Source: Poriferisodalis sp965221945 (lineage in GTDB: Bacteria; Actinomycetota; Acidimicrobiia; Acidimicrobiales; Poriferisodalaceae). From it: a stretch of DNA of 64,000 nt. Made by a program: the position numbers and the translations under genes. The notes under the pieces are model-generated. The model was not told where the DNA came from. It saw only the letters and a program-made list of their open reading frames with translations, and made no database searches. Each line of letters begins with the position of its first letter. The stretch's first letter is position 1. This document shows positions 51,500 through 60,456 of the stretch, in pieces. The stretch spans positions 1,488,001 to 1,552,000 of the forward strand of contig NZ_OZ244925.1 in assembly GCF_965221945.1 (NCBI RefSeq), read 5' to 3'.

Positions 51500-53296
51500 T
51501 CACGACGTCCAGCTCAGCCGCGAGTAGTCGGTGGTGTTCTCGATCCGATACTCCCAGCCAGTCAGCCTGGGGTCATGGATGGATGCCGGGTCGAACCACA
51601 GGTAGAAGCTCAGCGGAGAGCCGTCGGCGACCGCCCGCAGCGACTGCTCCCAGCCGGCCGTGGCCGCCGGTGAATCCCAGTCACCGCTCTCCAGCGCGTT
51701 TCTGAGGCCCTCCTCGTAGAGCAGGATCTGCTCCTCGGTGAAATCGTCGAATACCAACTCACACGAGGCACCACCGATCACTGAGTCGGGGGTGCAGAAC
51801 CTCGCTCCGAAGGGCGGAAGGAGAGCTACCTGGTAGAAGATGTCCGGGACGATGATCTGATCCTTGAACAGGTTCGCAGGCGCGCCAGCGCCACCCACAG
51901 TCAATGGGTCGATCCTCGCCTCCTGTATCGCCGCCGTCGTCTTGCCCACGATGCTGATGTCCCAACCGCCCTCAGCCGCGGTGTCGCGGATGAGCACGCA
52001 CATCTCCTCCTGGTCGGGAATCGTCTGGTTGTACCAGAGCTCCGAGGAAACCCCGTCGGGGAAGCCGGCCTCCTCCAGCAGACGCCGCGACTCGTCGGGG
52101 TCGGTCCGGTAGTAGCGCTCGAAGAGCTCGGTATGAGCGTAGGGCACGCCGCCCGGCTCCCAGACGGGACCGAACTCCCGCCGTGCCTTGCCCTGATAGA
52201 CGATGTCGATGATGTCGTCGTAAGGGATCACATGTGTGTACGCACGCCGGACCAGCGGATGGCTCCACGGAGGCACGTCGAGCGGGTACCACGTCCACTG
52301 GCTGAACGACGAGACCGCGTTCGGCAGGCTGAGACCGGCCTGCTGGGCCTGGACCTGCTCGCGCACGAGCATCGCGTTGGCGACGTGCACGTCGCCGCTC
52401 TCGATCAGCGACAGTCGGGTGGCCGACTCGGGCACGACCCGCCAGATCACCCGCTTGATCGGCACGTCGTACAGGACGTAATTCGGATTGGCGACCCAGA
52501 TCGCCTCGGTGCCCTGTGTGAAGTCCTCGAGCATGTACGGACCGAAGCCCTCGGTGTTGTTCTTCTTCCACTCCTCTGACCACGGGTCGTCGTTGGTGGA
52601 GTTCTCCCGCATCGTCTCCGAGTCGTGGATGTTGCCGGTGAACGGCAGCACGAAGTGGTGCAAGAACGTCGGGAACGGCCGCTCGAGCGTGATCTGCACC
52701 GTGTAGTCATCGAGCGCTTTGACCTGCTCGGCGTCGGTGATCTGGGACGCAATCGAGTGCAGGAATCCGTCCAGGCCGAAGCTCCTGTCCGGCGCGACCC
52801 CTCGCGCATAGCTGTACACGACGTCCTCGGAGGTCATCTCGTTGCCGTGATGGCTGAGGACACCCTGCTTCAGGGTGATCGTGTACTGCGTCTTGTCTGC
52901 GTTGATCTCGAGGCCCTCGGCCAGCTCGCCGACGAGCGTGTTCTCGAGATCGGTGATGATCGGGTTCATACCGTCGTAGTCATAGATGAACAGCCGACCG
53001 CCGAGGTTGGCCGTCGATTCCTGGCTCGTTCTGTCGAAGAGGTGATCGAGGCTCGTCCACAGATCGGGCTGGGCGACGATCAGATCACGGTCGATGGCCG
53101 CCGGCTCCCCGGGCGCCGTCGTTCCCGGCGCCGCGGTCGTTGCCGGAGCACCATCGCCGTCGCTGTCGCTGTCGCCGCAGGCGGCGAGAGCGGCCGTGGC
53201 GGCTGCCCCACCCACGGCCACGCCTCCGTACTTGAGAAAATCGCGCCGGCTCAGCGTCGACTGGTCTTCAGATTCGCGGCTGTGTGTAGTGCGCAT
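51500..53296 (-). CDS. ABC transporter substrate-binding lipoprotein (family 5, DppA/OppA-like)
   Basis: A 598-residue solute-binding protein. The N-terminus has a Tat motif SRRDFLK (Arg17-Arg18), a hydrophobic AVGGAAATAALAAC lipobox with Cys40, then an acidic/Ala-Thr-Pro linker, so it is a Tat-exported lipoprotein on the outside of the cell membrane. ADKTQYTITLKQGVLSHHGNEMTSEDVVYSY is the SBP_bac_5 signature. Family members bind peptides, nickel chelates, opines and other nitrogenous solutes. The ATG at 53296 lies after a duplicated GGGGGGATTC; an in-frame start at 53347 is rejected. First gene of the importer operon. Confidence 0.92.
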   Translation of the reverse strand: MRTTHSRESEDQSTLSRRDFLKYGGVAVGGAAATAALAACGDSDSDGDGAPATTAAPGTTAPGEPAAIDRDLIVAQPDLWTSLDHLFDRTSQESTANLGGRLFIYDYDGMNPIITDLENTLVGELAEGLEINADKTQYTITLKQGVLSHHGNEMTSEDVVYSYARGVAPDRSFGLDGFLHSIASQITDAEQVKALDDYTVQITLERPFPTFLHHFVLPFTGNIHDSETMRENSTNDDPWSEEWKKNNTEGFGPYMLEDFTQGTEAIWVANPNYVLYDVPIKRVIWRVVPESATRLSLIESGDVHVANAMLVREQVQAQQAGLSLPNAVSSFSQWTWYPLDVPPWSHPLVRRAYTHVIPYDDIIDIVYQGKARREFGPVWEPGGVPYAHTELFERYYRTDPDESRRLLEEAGFPDGVSSELWYNQTIPDQEEMCVLIRDTAAEGGWDISIVGKTTAAIQEARIDPLTVGGAGAPANLFKDQIIVPDIFYQVALLPPFGARFCTPDSVIGGASCELVFDDFTEEQILLYEEGLRNALESGDWDSPAATAGWEQSLRAVADGSPLSFYLWFDPASIHDPRLTGWEYRIENTTDYSRLSWTS

Positions 53297-53299
53297 GAC

Positions 53300-53319
53300 G
53301 AATCCCCCCGAATCCCCCC
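53300..53319. repeat. Tandem 10-base repeat in the leader of the binding-protein gene
   Basis: GAATCCCCCC occurs twice in direct succession on the plus strand, read as GGGGGGATTC twice on the coding strand, 3 nt before the start codon. Each copy carries a G-run that could pair with 16S rRNA. Slippage here could alter the spacing or number of ribosome sites. Confidence 0.6.
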
Positions 53320-53340
53320 TAGGTAAGTCCCGGCCGAACA

Positions 53341-53838
53341 CTAGCACAGATCACCCTGGGGCAGAGCCATGTGTCCGGCCTCCTCGTCGGCCTTGGAGCT
53401 GTGACCGACGCCTTCGACGAGCTGGACGTAGGGGATGCCGTACTGGATGGCCAGGGGTTGGGTGAAGTCGTGGGGATACTTGTGCACGTTGTGCGGGCTC
53501 CCCCCCGAGATCGTGAAGTCGTCACCCCCGATGGCCACCGGCCGCCCGTCGATCTCGGCCAGCCCCATGACGTAGCCACCGGGGACGAAGTCGCGGAGGT
53601 TGCCGTCCTCGTCGTACTCGGCCGCGCCGACCATCGGGCCCGCCTCGATGAACGTCCCGGGGTCGACCATCTTGTCGATCCGCTCCCGGATCGTGTAGCG
53701 GCCACCGCGGTGCTGGCGCTCGATGCGCTCGGGTCCGCCCAGCTCTGCGGCTAGGGCTCGGACATACTCGATGTCTTCGATCGCCTTCTCCCAGCCCATC
53801 CCGGGCTTCCAGCTCTCGCGGGTCCTATCCACAGGCAT
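53341..53838 (-). pseudogene. Truncated acyl-CoA carboxylase carboxyltransferase
   Basis: A 165-residue frame homologous to the N-terminal third of a propionyl-CoA carboxylase beta-type subunit: EYVRALAAELGGPERIERQHRGGRYTIRERIDKMVDPGTFIEAG, DFVPGGYVMGLAEIDGRPVAIGGDDFTISGGSPHNV. It stops after about 165 of some 520 residues, before the first crotonase active-site motifs, and is followed directly by the transporter operon. The remaining part is not found nearby, so a deletion joined these regions. The ATG is 34 bp from the divergent CoA-transferase start. Confidence 0.75.
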
Positions 53839-53872
53839 GACACACTTGTAATCGACGGGTAAACAGGGTGAC

Positions 53873-56248
53873 GTGTTGTCGCCCTATCGTGTGCTCGACC
53901 TCACCGACGACAGGGGCCATCACGCCGGATTGGTCCTCGCCCAGTTGGGTGCTGATGTCATCGCTGTCGAGCCGCCCGGTGGCCACCGCTCCCGCCGCCA
54001 AGCTCCCTTCGTGGACGATCGCATCGGACCGGAGAGCTCACTGACCCACAGTGCCTATAGCCGCGGGAAGCGGTCGGTCGTCATCGACGACCCTGGCCAA
54101 CTCGAGCAGCTGGCACGGGGTGCAGACATCCTGATCGAGTCGGGGGCGATTGCGGTCGATCTCCAGGCGTTGAGGGACGACAACCCGGCGCTCGTGACGG
54201 TCTCGATCACGCCTTTCGGGTGCGACGGGCCGAAGGCCCATTGGGCGGCGACCGACCTCACGATCAACGCCTCGTCGGGAACCATGAGCCTCACCGGCGA
54301 CGCCGACCGTCCACCGGTGAGGATCACCTTCCCGGAGACCTGGCACTTCGCTGCGCTCGACGCCTGCTGTGCTGCGCTCATCGCGCTGTGGGAGCGCAAT
54401 CGCTCCGGCCTCGGGCAGCACACCGACGTATCGGCTCAGGCCTCGTACATCAGCACGAACATGTTCCAGATGATGTACCCGTTCTGTGGCCAGTCCAGCA
54501 GCGAGCGCATCGCGGGCGGCCTGAAGTTCGGGCCCCTCACCCTTCAAGTCGTGTATCCGTGCCGCGACGGCGCCGTTTCCTTTCTGTTGCTCTTCGGCCC
54601 GATGTTCGGTCCCTACACTGCCCGATTCTTCGAGTGGCTCCACGAGGAGGGCCGCTGTGGTCGCGAATGGGTCGACAAGGATTGGGTCGGCTTCGGTCTC
54701 GCCCTCACCGACGACCCCGAGGTCATCAAGCAGCTCGACGAGGCAACCAGGATGGTTGTCGAGTTCTGCGATACCAAGACCAAAGCCGAGCTCTTCGAGG
54801 AATCCGTGACGCGCGGCCTGTTGTTCGCACCCTGCACGACGACTCGTGACGTCCTCCAGCTCGAGCACTTCATCGCCCGGGAGTACTGGGACGACGTCGA
54901 CGGCTTTCGCTACCCGGGGCCCTTCGCCAAGGCGACCGTTCCGCTGAAGCGGCTCGGTCGAGCCCCGAAGCTCGGTGAGCACACCGCCGAGGTTCTCGAC
55001 GAGGCCCGCACGCCGTCGGTCCCTGCCAGCGCGGGGCGCGCCGGGTCGGGTGACCTCCCTCTGAGCGGGGTCCATGTGCTCGACTTCTGCTGGGCCCTGG
55101 CCGGGCCCGGCGCGACGCGGATCCTGGCCGATCACGGAGCGACCGTGGTTCGCGTCGAGTCCCAGACCAAGGTCGATGTCATGAGGGGTATGGCGCCCTT
55201 TCTCCACACCGACGGTGGGCCCGAGGATGCGCTGCACTGGCACTCCGCCAACGCGAGCAAACTCGGCTTCACGATCGATCTCACCGCCCCGGGCTCCCGA
55301 CCGGTCATGCTCGACCTCGTCCGCTGGGCCGATGTCGTGACCGACTCCTTCGCGCCGGGCAAGCTCGCCGCGCTCGGGTACGGCTACGACGACCTCCGCG
55401 AGGTGAACCCCGGGATCATCGCCCTGTCGAGCTCGATGATGGGCCAGACCGGACCTCAGCGGCACTACGCCGGCATGGGGACGATGGGCGGGGCAATAGC
55501 CGGCTTCTACGAGCTGACCGGGTGGCCCGACCGGACCCCATGCGGTCCGTGGGGTGCCTACTCGGACTACCCGTCGATTCGCTACACCGTTGCTGTATTG
55601 ATGGCGGCTCTCGAATGGCACCGGCGGACGGGCGAGGGCCAGTACATCGACTTCAGCCACATCGAGGGTGCCGTCCACCTGCTCGCTCCCGGCCTCCTCG
55701 ACGACGAGGTCAACGGGCGCACTCCCGTCCGGCGGGGCAACGAGGATCCGCACATGGCCCCCCACGGGGTCTATCCGGTCAGGGGACTCGACCGTTGGAT
55801 CGCGATCGCGTGTGAGGCAGACGAAGACTGGCACGCGCTCGCCAGACTGCTCGGCGCCGCCGAGCTCGCCGGACTCGATACGGCACAGCGATTCGATCGA
55901 CGCGCCGAGCTCGACGAGCTCATCTCGGCGTGGACCGAGGGAAGGGACGGTGCCGAGCTCGAAACGGAGCTACAGGCGGCCGGGGTGCCGGCTCATCGTG
56001 TCCAGAAGGCCGAGGAGGTCATCGTCGACGAGCAGCTCGCGCACTGGGGCTACTTCAACGAGGCCGCCCACCCGATCCATGGGACGACCTATGTCGAGGC
56101 CCCTGCCTTCCGCCTGCACCGGACGCCGGGACGCATCGCGTGGGCGGGACCGACATTCGGACAGCACCTCTGGGAGGTGCTCACCGAGATCCTCGCCTAC
56201 GACGAGGACAAGGCCGCCGACCTCATCGCGACCGGGATCTTCGAGTGA
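53873..56248 (+). CDS. Double-length CaiB/BaiF (family III) CoA-transferase
   Basis: A 791-residue protein made of two consecutive CaiB/BaiF domains. Domain 1 (about 1-380) begins PYRVLDLTDDRGHHAGLVLAQLGADVIAVEPP and has GLGQHTDVSAQASY. Domain 2 (about 398-791) begins SGVHVLDFCWALAGPGATRILADHGATVVRVES and has GEGQYIDFSHIEGAVHL. The Asp in each GxGQxxD motif is in the place of the catalytic Asp of formyl-CoA transferase. Normal enzymes are interlocked homodimers of about 400-residue chains. It moves CoA between organic acids. The GTG start has a weak ribosome site. Confidence 0.88.
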   Translation: MLSPYRVLDLTDDRGHHAGLVLAQLGADVIAVEPPGGHRSRRQAPFVDDRIGPESSLTHSAYSRGKRSVVIDDPGQLEQLARGADILIESGAIAVDLQALRDDNPALVTVSITPFGCDGPKAHWAATDLTINASSGTMSLTGDADRPPVRITFPETWHFAALDACCAALIALWERNRSGLGQHTDVSAQASYISTNMFQMMYPFCGQSSSERIAGGLKFGPLTLQVVYPCRDGAVSFLLLFGPMFGPYTARFFEWLHEEGRCGREWVDKDWVGFGLALTDDPEVIKQLDEATRMVVEFCDTKTKAELFEESVTRGLLFAPCTTTRDVLQLEHFIAREYWDDVDGFRYPGPFAKATVPLKRLGRAPKLGEHTAEVLDEARTPSVPASAGRAGSGDLPLSGVHVLDFCWALAGPGATRILADHGATVVRVESQTKVDVMRGMAPFLHTDGGPEDALHWHSANASKLGFTIDLTAPGSRPVMLDLVRWADVVTDSFAPGKLAALGYGYDDLREVNPGIIALSSSMMGQTGPQRHYAGMGTMGGAIAGFYELTGWPDRTPCGPWGAYSDYPSIRYTVAVLMAALEWHRRTGEGQYIDFSHIEGAVHLLAPGLLDDEVNGRTPVRRGNEDPHMAPHGVYPVRGLDRWIAIACEADEDWHALARLLGAAELAGLDTAQRFDRRAELDELISAWTEGRDGAELETELQAAGVPAHRVQKAEEVIVDEQLAHWGYFNEAAHPIHGTTYVEAPAFRLHRTPGRIAWAGPTFGQHLWEVLTEILAYDEDKAADLIATGIFE

Positions 56249-56254
56249 AGCTCC

Positions 56255-56281
56255 GGGTGGAGAGGGAAACCCTCTCCACCC
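56255..56281. terminator. Perfect 12-bp hairpin between converging genes
   Basis: GGGTGGAGAGGG, loop AAA, CCCTCTCCACCC. The stem is perfect and GC-rich and starts 6 nt after the CoA-transferase stop. There is no T-run after it, so it is not a textbook intrinsic terminator. Its position between convergent genes suggests a two-way terminator or a 3' stabilising hairpin, as common in actinobacteria. Confidence 0.65.
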
Positions 56282-56352
56282 GATTCCTGGTCGAGCCGGC
56301 TCCGCCGGCGCTCACGCTCCTGGGCGGCAGAGCCCCCTGCGGGCGCCTTCTT

Positions 56353-56369
56353 GGGGGGCAGCGCCCCCC
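56353..56369. terminator. Second hairpin facing the LLM gene end
   Basis: GGGGGGC, loop AGC, GCCCCCC forms a perfect 7-bp stem. It lies about 37 bp beyond the stop of the minus-strand LLM gene and may end that transcript. Longer imperfect pairing between GGCAGAGCCCC at 56331 and GGGGCTCTCTGCC near 56387-56399 surrounds it. Confidence 0.5.
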
Positions 56370-56406
56370 ACACCCCCACGCTGGCTGGGGCTCTCTGCCC
56401 GGCGTG

Positions 56407-57345
56407 CTAACGAAGCAGCTCCGCCACCTGCCGGGTGGCCTCGGGCTGGTGCTTGGACGTATAGAGGGTCGAGACGGTCAGGGTGACACCGGCGTCCTGC
56501 CACGCCTCGATCTTCTCCCGCATCTGCGACCTCGTGCCGACGATCCCTATGTCGGCGGCCATACGGTCGGAGATCGCCGCCTCGACGCCCACCTGGTTGC
56601 CGTCCTTGACGGCGGCGACGGCCCGCTTCACCTCGTCGCCGTAGCCGGCGTCGGTGAACAACGCCGTGTAGTTCGGGAGGTTCATGTGGGCGCCAATGAA
56701 GCGCCGCAAGAACGCGAGGCCCTCGTGCCGGTCTTCGTCGATCCAGATCGGAGCAGCGTTGGCGAAGACGAAGGTGTCGCCTTTGGACTCCGGTATCACC
56801 TCGAGGAGCTCGGGGACATAGGAGAGCGGCAGGTTCGCGTTGATCGCACCGTCGGCGATCTCGGCTGCGAGCCGGGTCATCCGTCGCCGCAGCGCGGCGA
56901 TGTGGATCGGAGGGAGAGGCTGGTTCGGCGCGGCAGCGCGGAGCTGCTCGATGTATCGCCGCATGTGGCTCAACGGCTTCTCGGGCTCGATCCCGAAGCG
57001 CCTCAAGATGTCGTCGTGGCTCGTCCCGAGACCGAGGATGAAGCGTCCGCCGCTGATCTCGTGATTGAACGACGCCGCGGCGGCGAGGTCCGCCGGGTGT
57101 CGGGTATAGGTCAGGGTGATGGCCGTGCCCACCTCCAGGTCGGTCGTGGCCTGGAGGATGGCCGTGCACAGGCTCATACTGTCGTAGATCTCCGAGATGC
57201 CGGAGATCCAGTCGCCCTCGGGCACGGCGTAGTCGTAGGGACACAGGACCCGCGGGAAGCCGAGACGCTCGAGCTCCTGGGCAACCTCGACCGCGGCCTT
57301 GCGATCGCCGGGCTCGGCCGAGACCAACACCCCCGGTTTGGCCAT
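56407..57345 (-). CDS. LLM-class flavin/F420-dependent oxidoreductase
   Basis: A 312-residue luciferase-like protein with PRVLCPYDYAVPEGDW, TDLEVGTAITLTYTRHPADLAAAASFNHEISGGRFILGLGTSHDDIL and PLPPIHIAALRRRMTRLAAEIADGAINAN. This is the pattern of the F420-dependent methylenetetrahydromethanopterin-reductase-like group. The ATG at 57345 fits the family start better than the in-frame start at 57363. It diverges from the triple-RidA gene, with 41 bp between the starts. It and the CoA-transferase gene converge. Confidence 0.85.
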   Translation of the reverse strand: MAKPGVLVSAEPGDRKAAVEVAQELERLGFPRVLCPYDYAVPEGDWISGISEIYDSMSLCTAILQATTDLEVGTAITLTYTRHPADLAAAASFNHEISGGRFILGLGTSHDDILRRFGIEPEKPLSHMRRYIEQLRAAAPNQPLPPIHIAALRRRMTRLAAEIADGAINANLPLSYVPELLEVIPESKGDTFVFANAAPIWIDEDRHEGLAFLRRFIGAHMNLPNYTALFTDAGYGDEVKRAVAAVKDGNQVGVEAAISDRMAADIGIVGTRSQMREKIEAWQDAGVTLTVSTLYTSKHQPEATRQVAELLR

Positions 57346-57386
57346 GGCTGACGACCCTATCACTTTGTCTGGGAGGATGACCGGCG

Positions 57387-58484
57387 ATGATCACCGAGCT
57401 CAGGCCGACCGAGTTCCCTTGGATGGATCCCTCTCGCTACACGTTCTCGCTGGGTGTCCAAGGTGGAGGCGCGCTGTGGCTGGCGGGCGAGACGGGCGCC
57501 TCCTATGGCCCCGACGGCGCCACGCTGCCCGCCGGCATCGGTGACCAGGCGAGGGTTGCGTGGGACAAGATCCAGGCCGTCCTGGGTGTCGCCGACAGCG
57601 ACACGTCGGCGTGCACCGAGATCGTCGAGTACGTGACGACCGCTGGCCTGGGCGAGCTCGCGGACATCGCCCGCGCTCGCCCCGGGGCTGCGGGACCAGG
57701 GTCGATCATGGTCATCGAATCACTGGTTCGGCCCGAGCCCCAGGTCGAGGTCGAGGTGGTGGCCGGCGGACCGAGCGGTCAGGTCCGCCTCCCCCAGATC
57801 CTGCCCGTCGACGAGGAGGGTGGGGTCGTCGCCCGGGGGGACCTGGTCGCCCAGGCGGCCTATGTGCTCGATCGGGCCGGACAGCTCCTCGCCGATCACG
57901 GCCTCGACCACTCCCACATCGTGCGAATCGTCCAGCAGACGACACCGGAGACGCGCCGGGAGTACCGATCGACCGAGGACGCCCGGCGGCGACTCCTCGG
58001 TCCCCTGTTCCCAGCATCGACCGGCGTTCTCGTGCCCGCTCTGCCCGTCGACGGCGCCCTTGTGGCGCTCGACGTCTGGGCATCGGAGCATCCCAAGCGC
58101 GTGATCAACCCGGGCTGGTCGGCTTTCGACGATCTGACCTTCAGCCCTGCGGTGCGAGCGGGCGACATCCTCTACATCTCGGGTACCACCGCGTGGGACC
58201 CCGACACGAATACGACCGTCGCGCCGGGCGAGATCGCCGCCCAGGCGAGGTTCGTCTATGAGCAGATCGAAGCGATCTGTCAGGCGGCGGGCGGCTCGAT
58301 CGGTGATGTCGTGAAGACGATCGAGTACGTGGCGCCCGCCGGCTTCGACGGGTACCGGTCCGTCGCCGGCCTCCGCAGGGAGCTGCTGGACCGGCCGTTC
58401 CCGGCTGCAACCGGTGTGGTCGTGTCCGGGCTCCTCGGCCGACAGTGGCTCATCGAGGTGGAGGCGGTGGCCGTGCTCGCCTGA
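57387..58484 (+). CDS. Protein with three tandem RidA-like domains
   Basis: A 365-residue protein built of three RidA/YjgF-like units: about 15-126 (LWLAGETGASYGPDG...), 132-233 (VRLPQILPVDEEGGVVARGDLVAQAAYVLDRAGQLL) and 238-365 (VINPGWSAFDDLTFSPAVRAGDILYISGTTAWDP). The third is the most canonical. RidA proteins are homotrimers of about 130-residue chains with active sites between subunits, so this could be a single-chain trimer. The PARS Arg needed for imine deamination is absent from all: the positions read near PGSI, PAST and PAAT. It probably binds a ligand or catalyses another step. Confidence 0.8.
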   Translation: MITELRPTEFPWMDPSRYTFSLGVQGGGALWLAGETGASYGPDGATLPAGIGDQARVAWDKIQAVLGVADSDTSACTEIVEYVTTAGLGELADIARARPGAAGPGSIMVIESLVRPEPQVEVEVVAGGPSGQVRLPQILPVDEEGGVVARGDLVAQAAYVLDRAGQLLADHGLDHSHIVRIVQQTTPETRREYRSTEDARRRLLGPLFPASTGVLVPALPVDGALVALDVWASEHPKRVINPGWSAFDDLTFSPAVRAGDILYISGTTAWDPDTNTTVAPGEIAAQARFVYEQIEAICQAAGGSIGDVVKTIEYVAPAGFDGYRSVAGLRRELLDRPFPAATGVVVSGLLGRQWLIEVEAVAVLA

Positions 58485-58491
58485 GTGCCCG

Positions 58492-59283
58492 TCAGATGTG
58501 GCCCCCGATGCCGCCGTCGATGTCGATCGCAGACCCGTTCACATAGGACGCCGCGTTCGAGCAGAGGAACACGATCAGCGCGGCGGCCTCCTCCGGTGAC
58601 CCATAGCGACCGACCGGCACGGCCTCGGCCTCGCGAGCGATGACCTCTTCTCTCGTCTCCCCTGTGACTTCGCCCACCTCGTCGGCGCCCCGCTCCTGCA
58701 TCTCGGTCCTCACGTAGCCGGGCAGAACCGAGTTCACCAGGACCCCGTCACGGCCGTACTTGGTGGCGAGCGCCTTTGGCGTCGCGACCATTTCCCGCCT
58801 TGAAGGCTCCATAGTCGACGAGGAACGGGATCGGATAGGTCGCAGTCGAGCTCGCAACCATCACGATGCGGCCCCAACGCTGTGCCCTCATCGCCGGCAG
58901 GCATCGGCGGGTGCACCGGACCGCGACATCAGGATCAGCTGGAAGGGGCTCTCCCAGTCGTCGTCGCTCATATAGAGGAAGTTCCTCGTGGGTGACGCGC
59001 CCACGTTGTTCACGAGGATCTCCGCCGGGCCAGCGTCGTGCTCGGCTGCGTCGAGAAACGTATCGACCGAGCCAGGATCGGCCATGTCGGCGACGTAGCC
59101 GCGGACCGAGCCCTCACCCGTCGCGGGCTGATAGCCGTCGAGGTCTGCGACCCGGCGCTCGTCTCTGGAGCAGAACGCGACCCTCGCACCATGGTCTGCC
59201 AGGAGACGCACGGTCACGGCCCCGATGCCAACGCTCGCCCCGGTCACGATGGCCCGCCGACCCGAGAGGTCGAGATCGAGCAC
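58492..59283 (-). pseudogene. SDR family oxidoreductase, disrupted by two frameshifts
   Basis: The start, MLDLDLSGRRAIVTGASVGIGAVTV...NNVGASPTRNFLYMSDDDWE, is a clear paralogue of the intact SDR at 17038. Near 58895 one base appears lost, and reading on in the original frame meets a stop. In the shifted frame come VRCTRRCLPAMRAQRWGRIVMVASSTATYPIPFLVDYGAFKAG. A second shift near 58795 restores the first frame: MVATPKALATKYGRDGVLVNSVLPGY...VNGSAIDIDGGIGGHI. The catalytic Tyr-x3-Lys region is thus out of frame. It may be decay or two errors in the sequence. Confidence 0.75.
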
Positions 59284-59295
59284 CGGTCTGTCGCG

Positions 59296-60231
59296 TCAGG
59301 TCCCGGCGAGGCGGGCGAGGACCGGCGCGAAGTCGTCCGCTGAGTCGAGCGGGATGTGCACGTAGCTGATGCCGAGGAGCTCCCGCCGTTCCTCGAGCTG
59401 ATCGACGACCTCGTCGACGCTCCCGATGAGCAGTTGCGGGGACGCGGCCGCTTCGTCGGGTGTGATGTCGAAGATCGGAGCCGTCTCCTCGAGCACGCCC
59501 TCGCGGTCATCGGTGATCATCGCGATGTAGTTCTGGCAGTGCAGCTCGATGTCGTCGAACCGGCGCCCGGCGGCCTCCCTGACCCACTCGGCCTTCAACA
59601 GGAATCGGTCCCGGGTCGTGTCAGCACCCCAGGCGTCACCTTCGGGTCGACCGCTCGACAGGTTCACGTTGATCCCGACGATGTCAGCCCGCCGAGCCGC
59701 CAGGCCCAGCATCCGTCGTCCGCCTCCCGCGAGCATCAGGGGTGGGCGGGGTCGCTGGACGGGCTTGGGCAACCCATCGAGCCCACCGATGCGATAGTGC
59801 TCGCCCTCGTAGGTGAAGGGACCATCGGCGAAGAGGCCGTCGAGAACGTCGATCGCCTCGTCCAGCCGCTCGATCCGGGTACCGGGACCGTCCTGGGCTA
59901 TCCCGGACTGCTCGTAGTCGGCGGTCATCCAGCCCGCTCCGAGCCCGAGCTCGAAGCGTCCCTCGCTGAGCACATCGAGCGTCGCCGCCTCTTTGGCGAG
60001 AACGACCGGGTGGCGGTAGTCGTTGGCGTACACGAGGGTGCCGATACGCAACGTCGTCGTGACGCCCGCCACCGCGGCGAGAGCGGGAGCGGCGGCGAGC
60101 TGACCGTCGAAGTGGTCCGGCAACGTCAGCGTGCTGAAGCCCAGATCCTCCGCCTTGCGGGCGAGCTCGGTCAGTTCGCCGATCGAGGTACCGCCGAGAG
60201 TGAAGGACCCGAACCGAAAGGGGCGCGCCAT
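59296..60231 (-). CDS. LLM-class F420-dependent oxidoreductase (TIGR03621-like)
   Basis: A 311-residue luciferase-like protein with FRFGSFTLGG, STLTLPDHFDGQLAAAPALAAVAGVTTTLRIGTLVYANDYRHPVVLAKEAATLDVLSEGRFELGLGAGWMTADYE and VQRPRPPLMLAGGGRRML. These are the marks of the TIGR03621 group, thought to use F420. The ATG lies only 14 bp from the left end of the IS1380-family element, so its native promoter has probably been separated from it. The gene precedes the disrupted SDR on the same strand. Confidence 0.85.
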   Translation of the reverse strand: MARPFRFGSFTLGGTSIGELTELARKAEDLGFSTLTLPDHFDGQLAAAPALAAVAGVTTTLRIGTLVYANDYRHPVVLAKEAATLDVLSEGRFELGLGAGWMTADYEQSGIAQDGPGTRIERLDEAIDVLDGLFADGPFTYEGEHYRIGGLDGLPKPVQRPRPPLMLAGGGRRMLGLAARRADIVGINVNLSSGRPEGDAWGADTTRDRFLLKAEWVREAAGRRFDDIELHCQNYIAMITDDREGVLEETAPIFDITPDEAAASPQLLIGSVDEVVDQLEERRELLGISYVHIPLDSADDFAPVLARLAGT

Positions 60232-60245
60232 GACCGTGACACTAG

Positions 60246-60262
60246 CCCTGATTATTCACGAG
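60246..60262 (+). repeat. Left terminal inverted repeat of the IS1380-family element
   Basis: CCCTGATTATTCACGAG is a perfect inverted match to 61910-61926. The target duplication CTAG precedes it. Confidence 0.9.
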
Positions 60263-60456
60263 AATGCTGTTGATCGTATTTTCGGTGTGGGTTGCGCCCG
60301 GTTTGGTGGTGTGGGGCTGTCGGGGTGTCGGCGGGAGCGTCTCAGAGGGGTCGATGGCCTTGGTGTTGGTGCTCGGGCGGGTGTCGGGTGGGTGTGGGGG
60401 CGTGGCGGGGCTGTCCCGCCGGGGCAGGCGTCGAGCAGAGCAGGTCGGCTGGGGAG

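Noticed and set aside
54038..55834. A 598-codon minus-strand frame
   Set aside because: It lies opposite the double CoA-transferase and has no family features.
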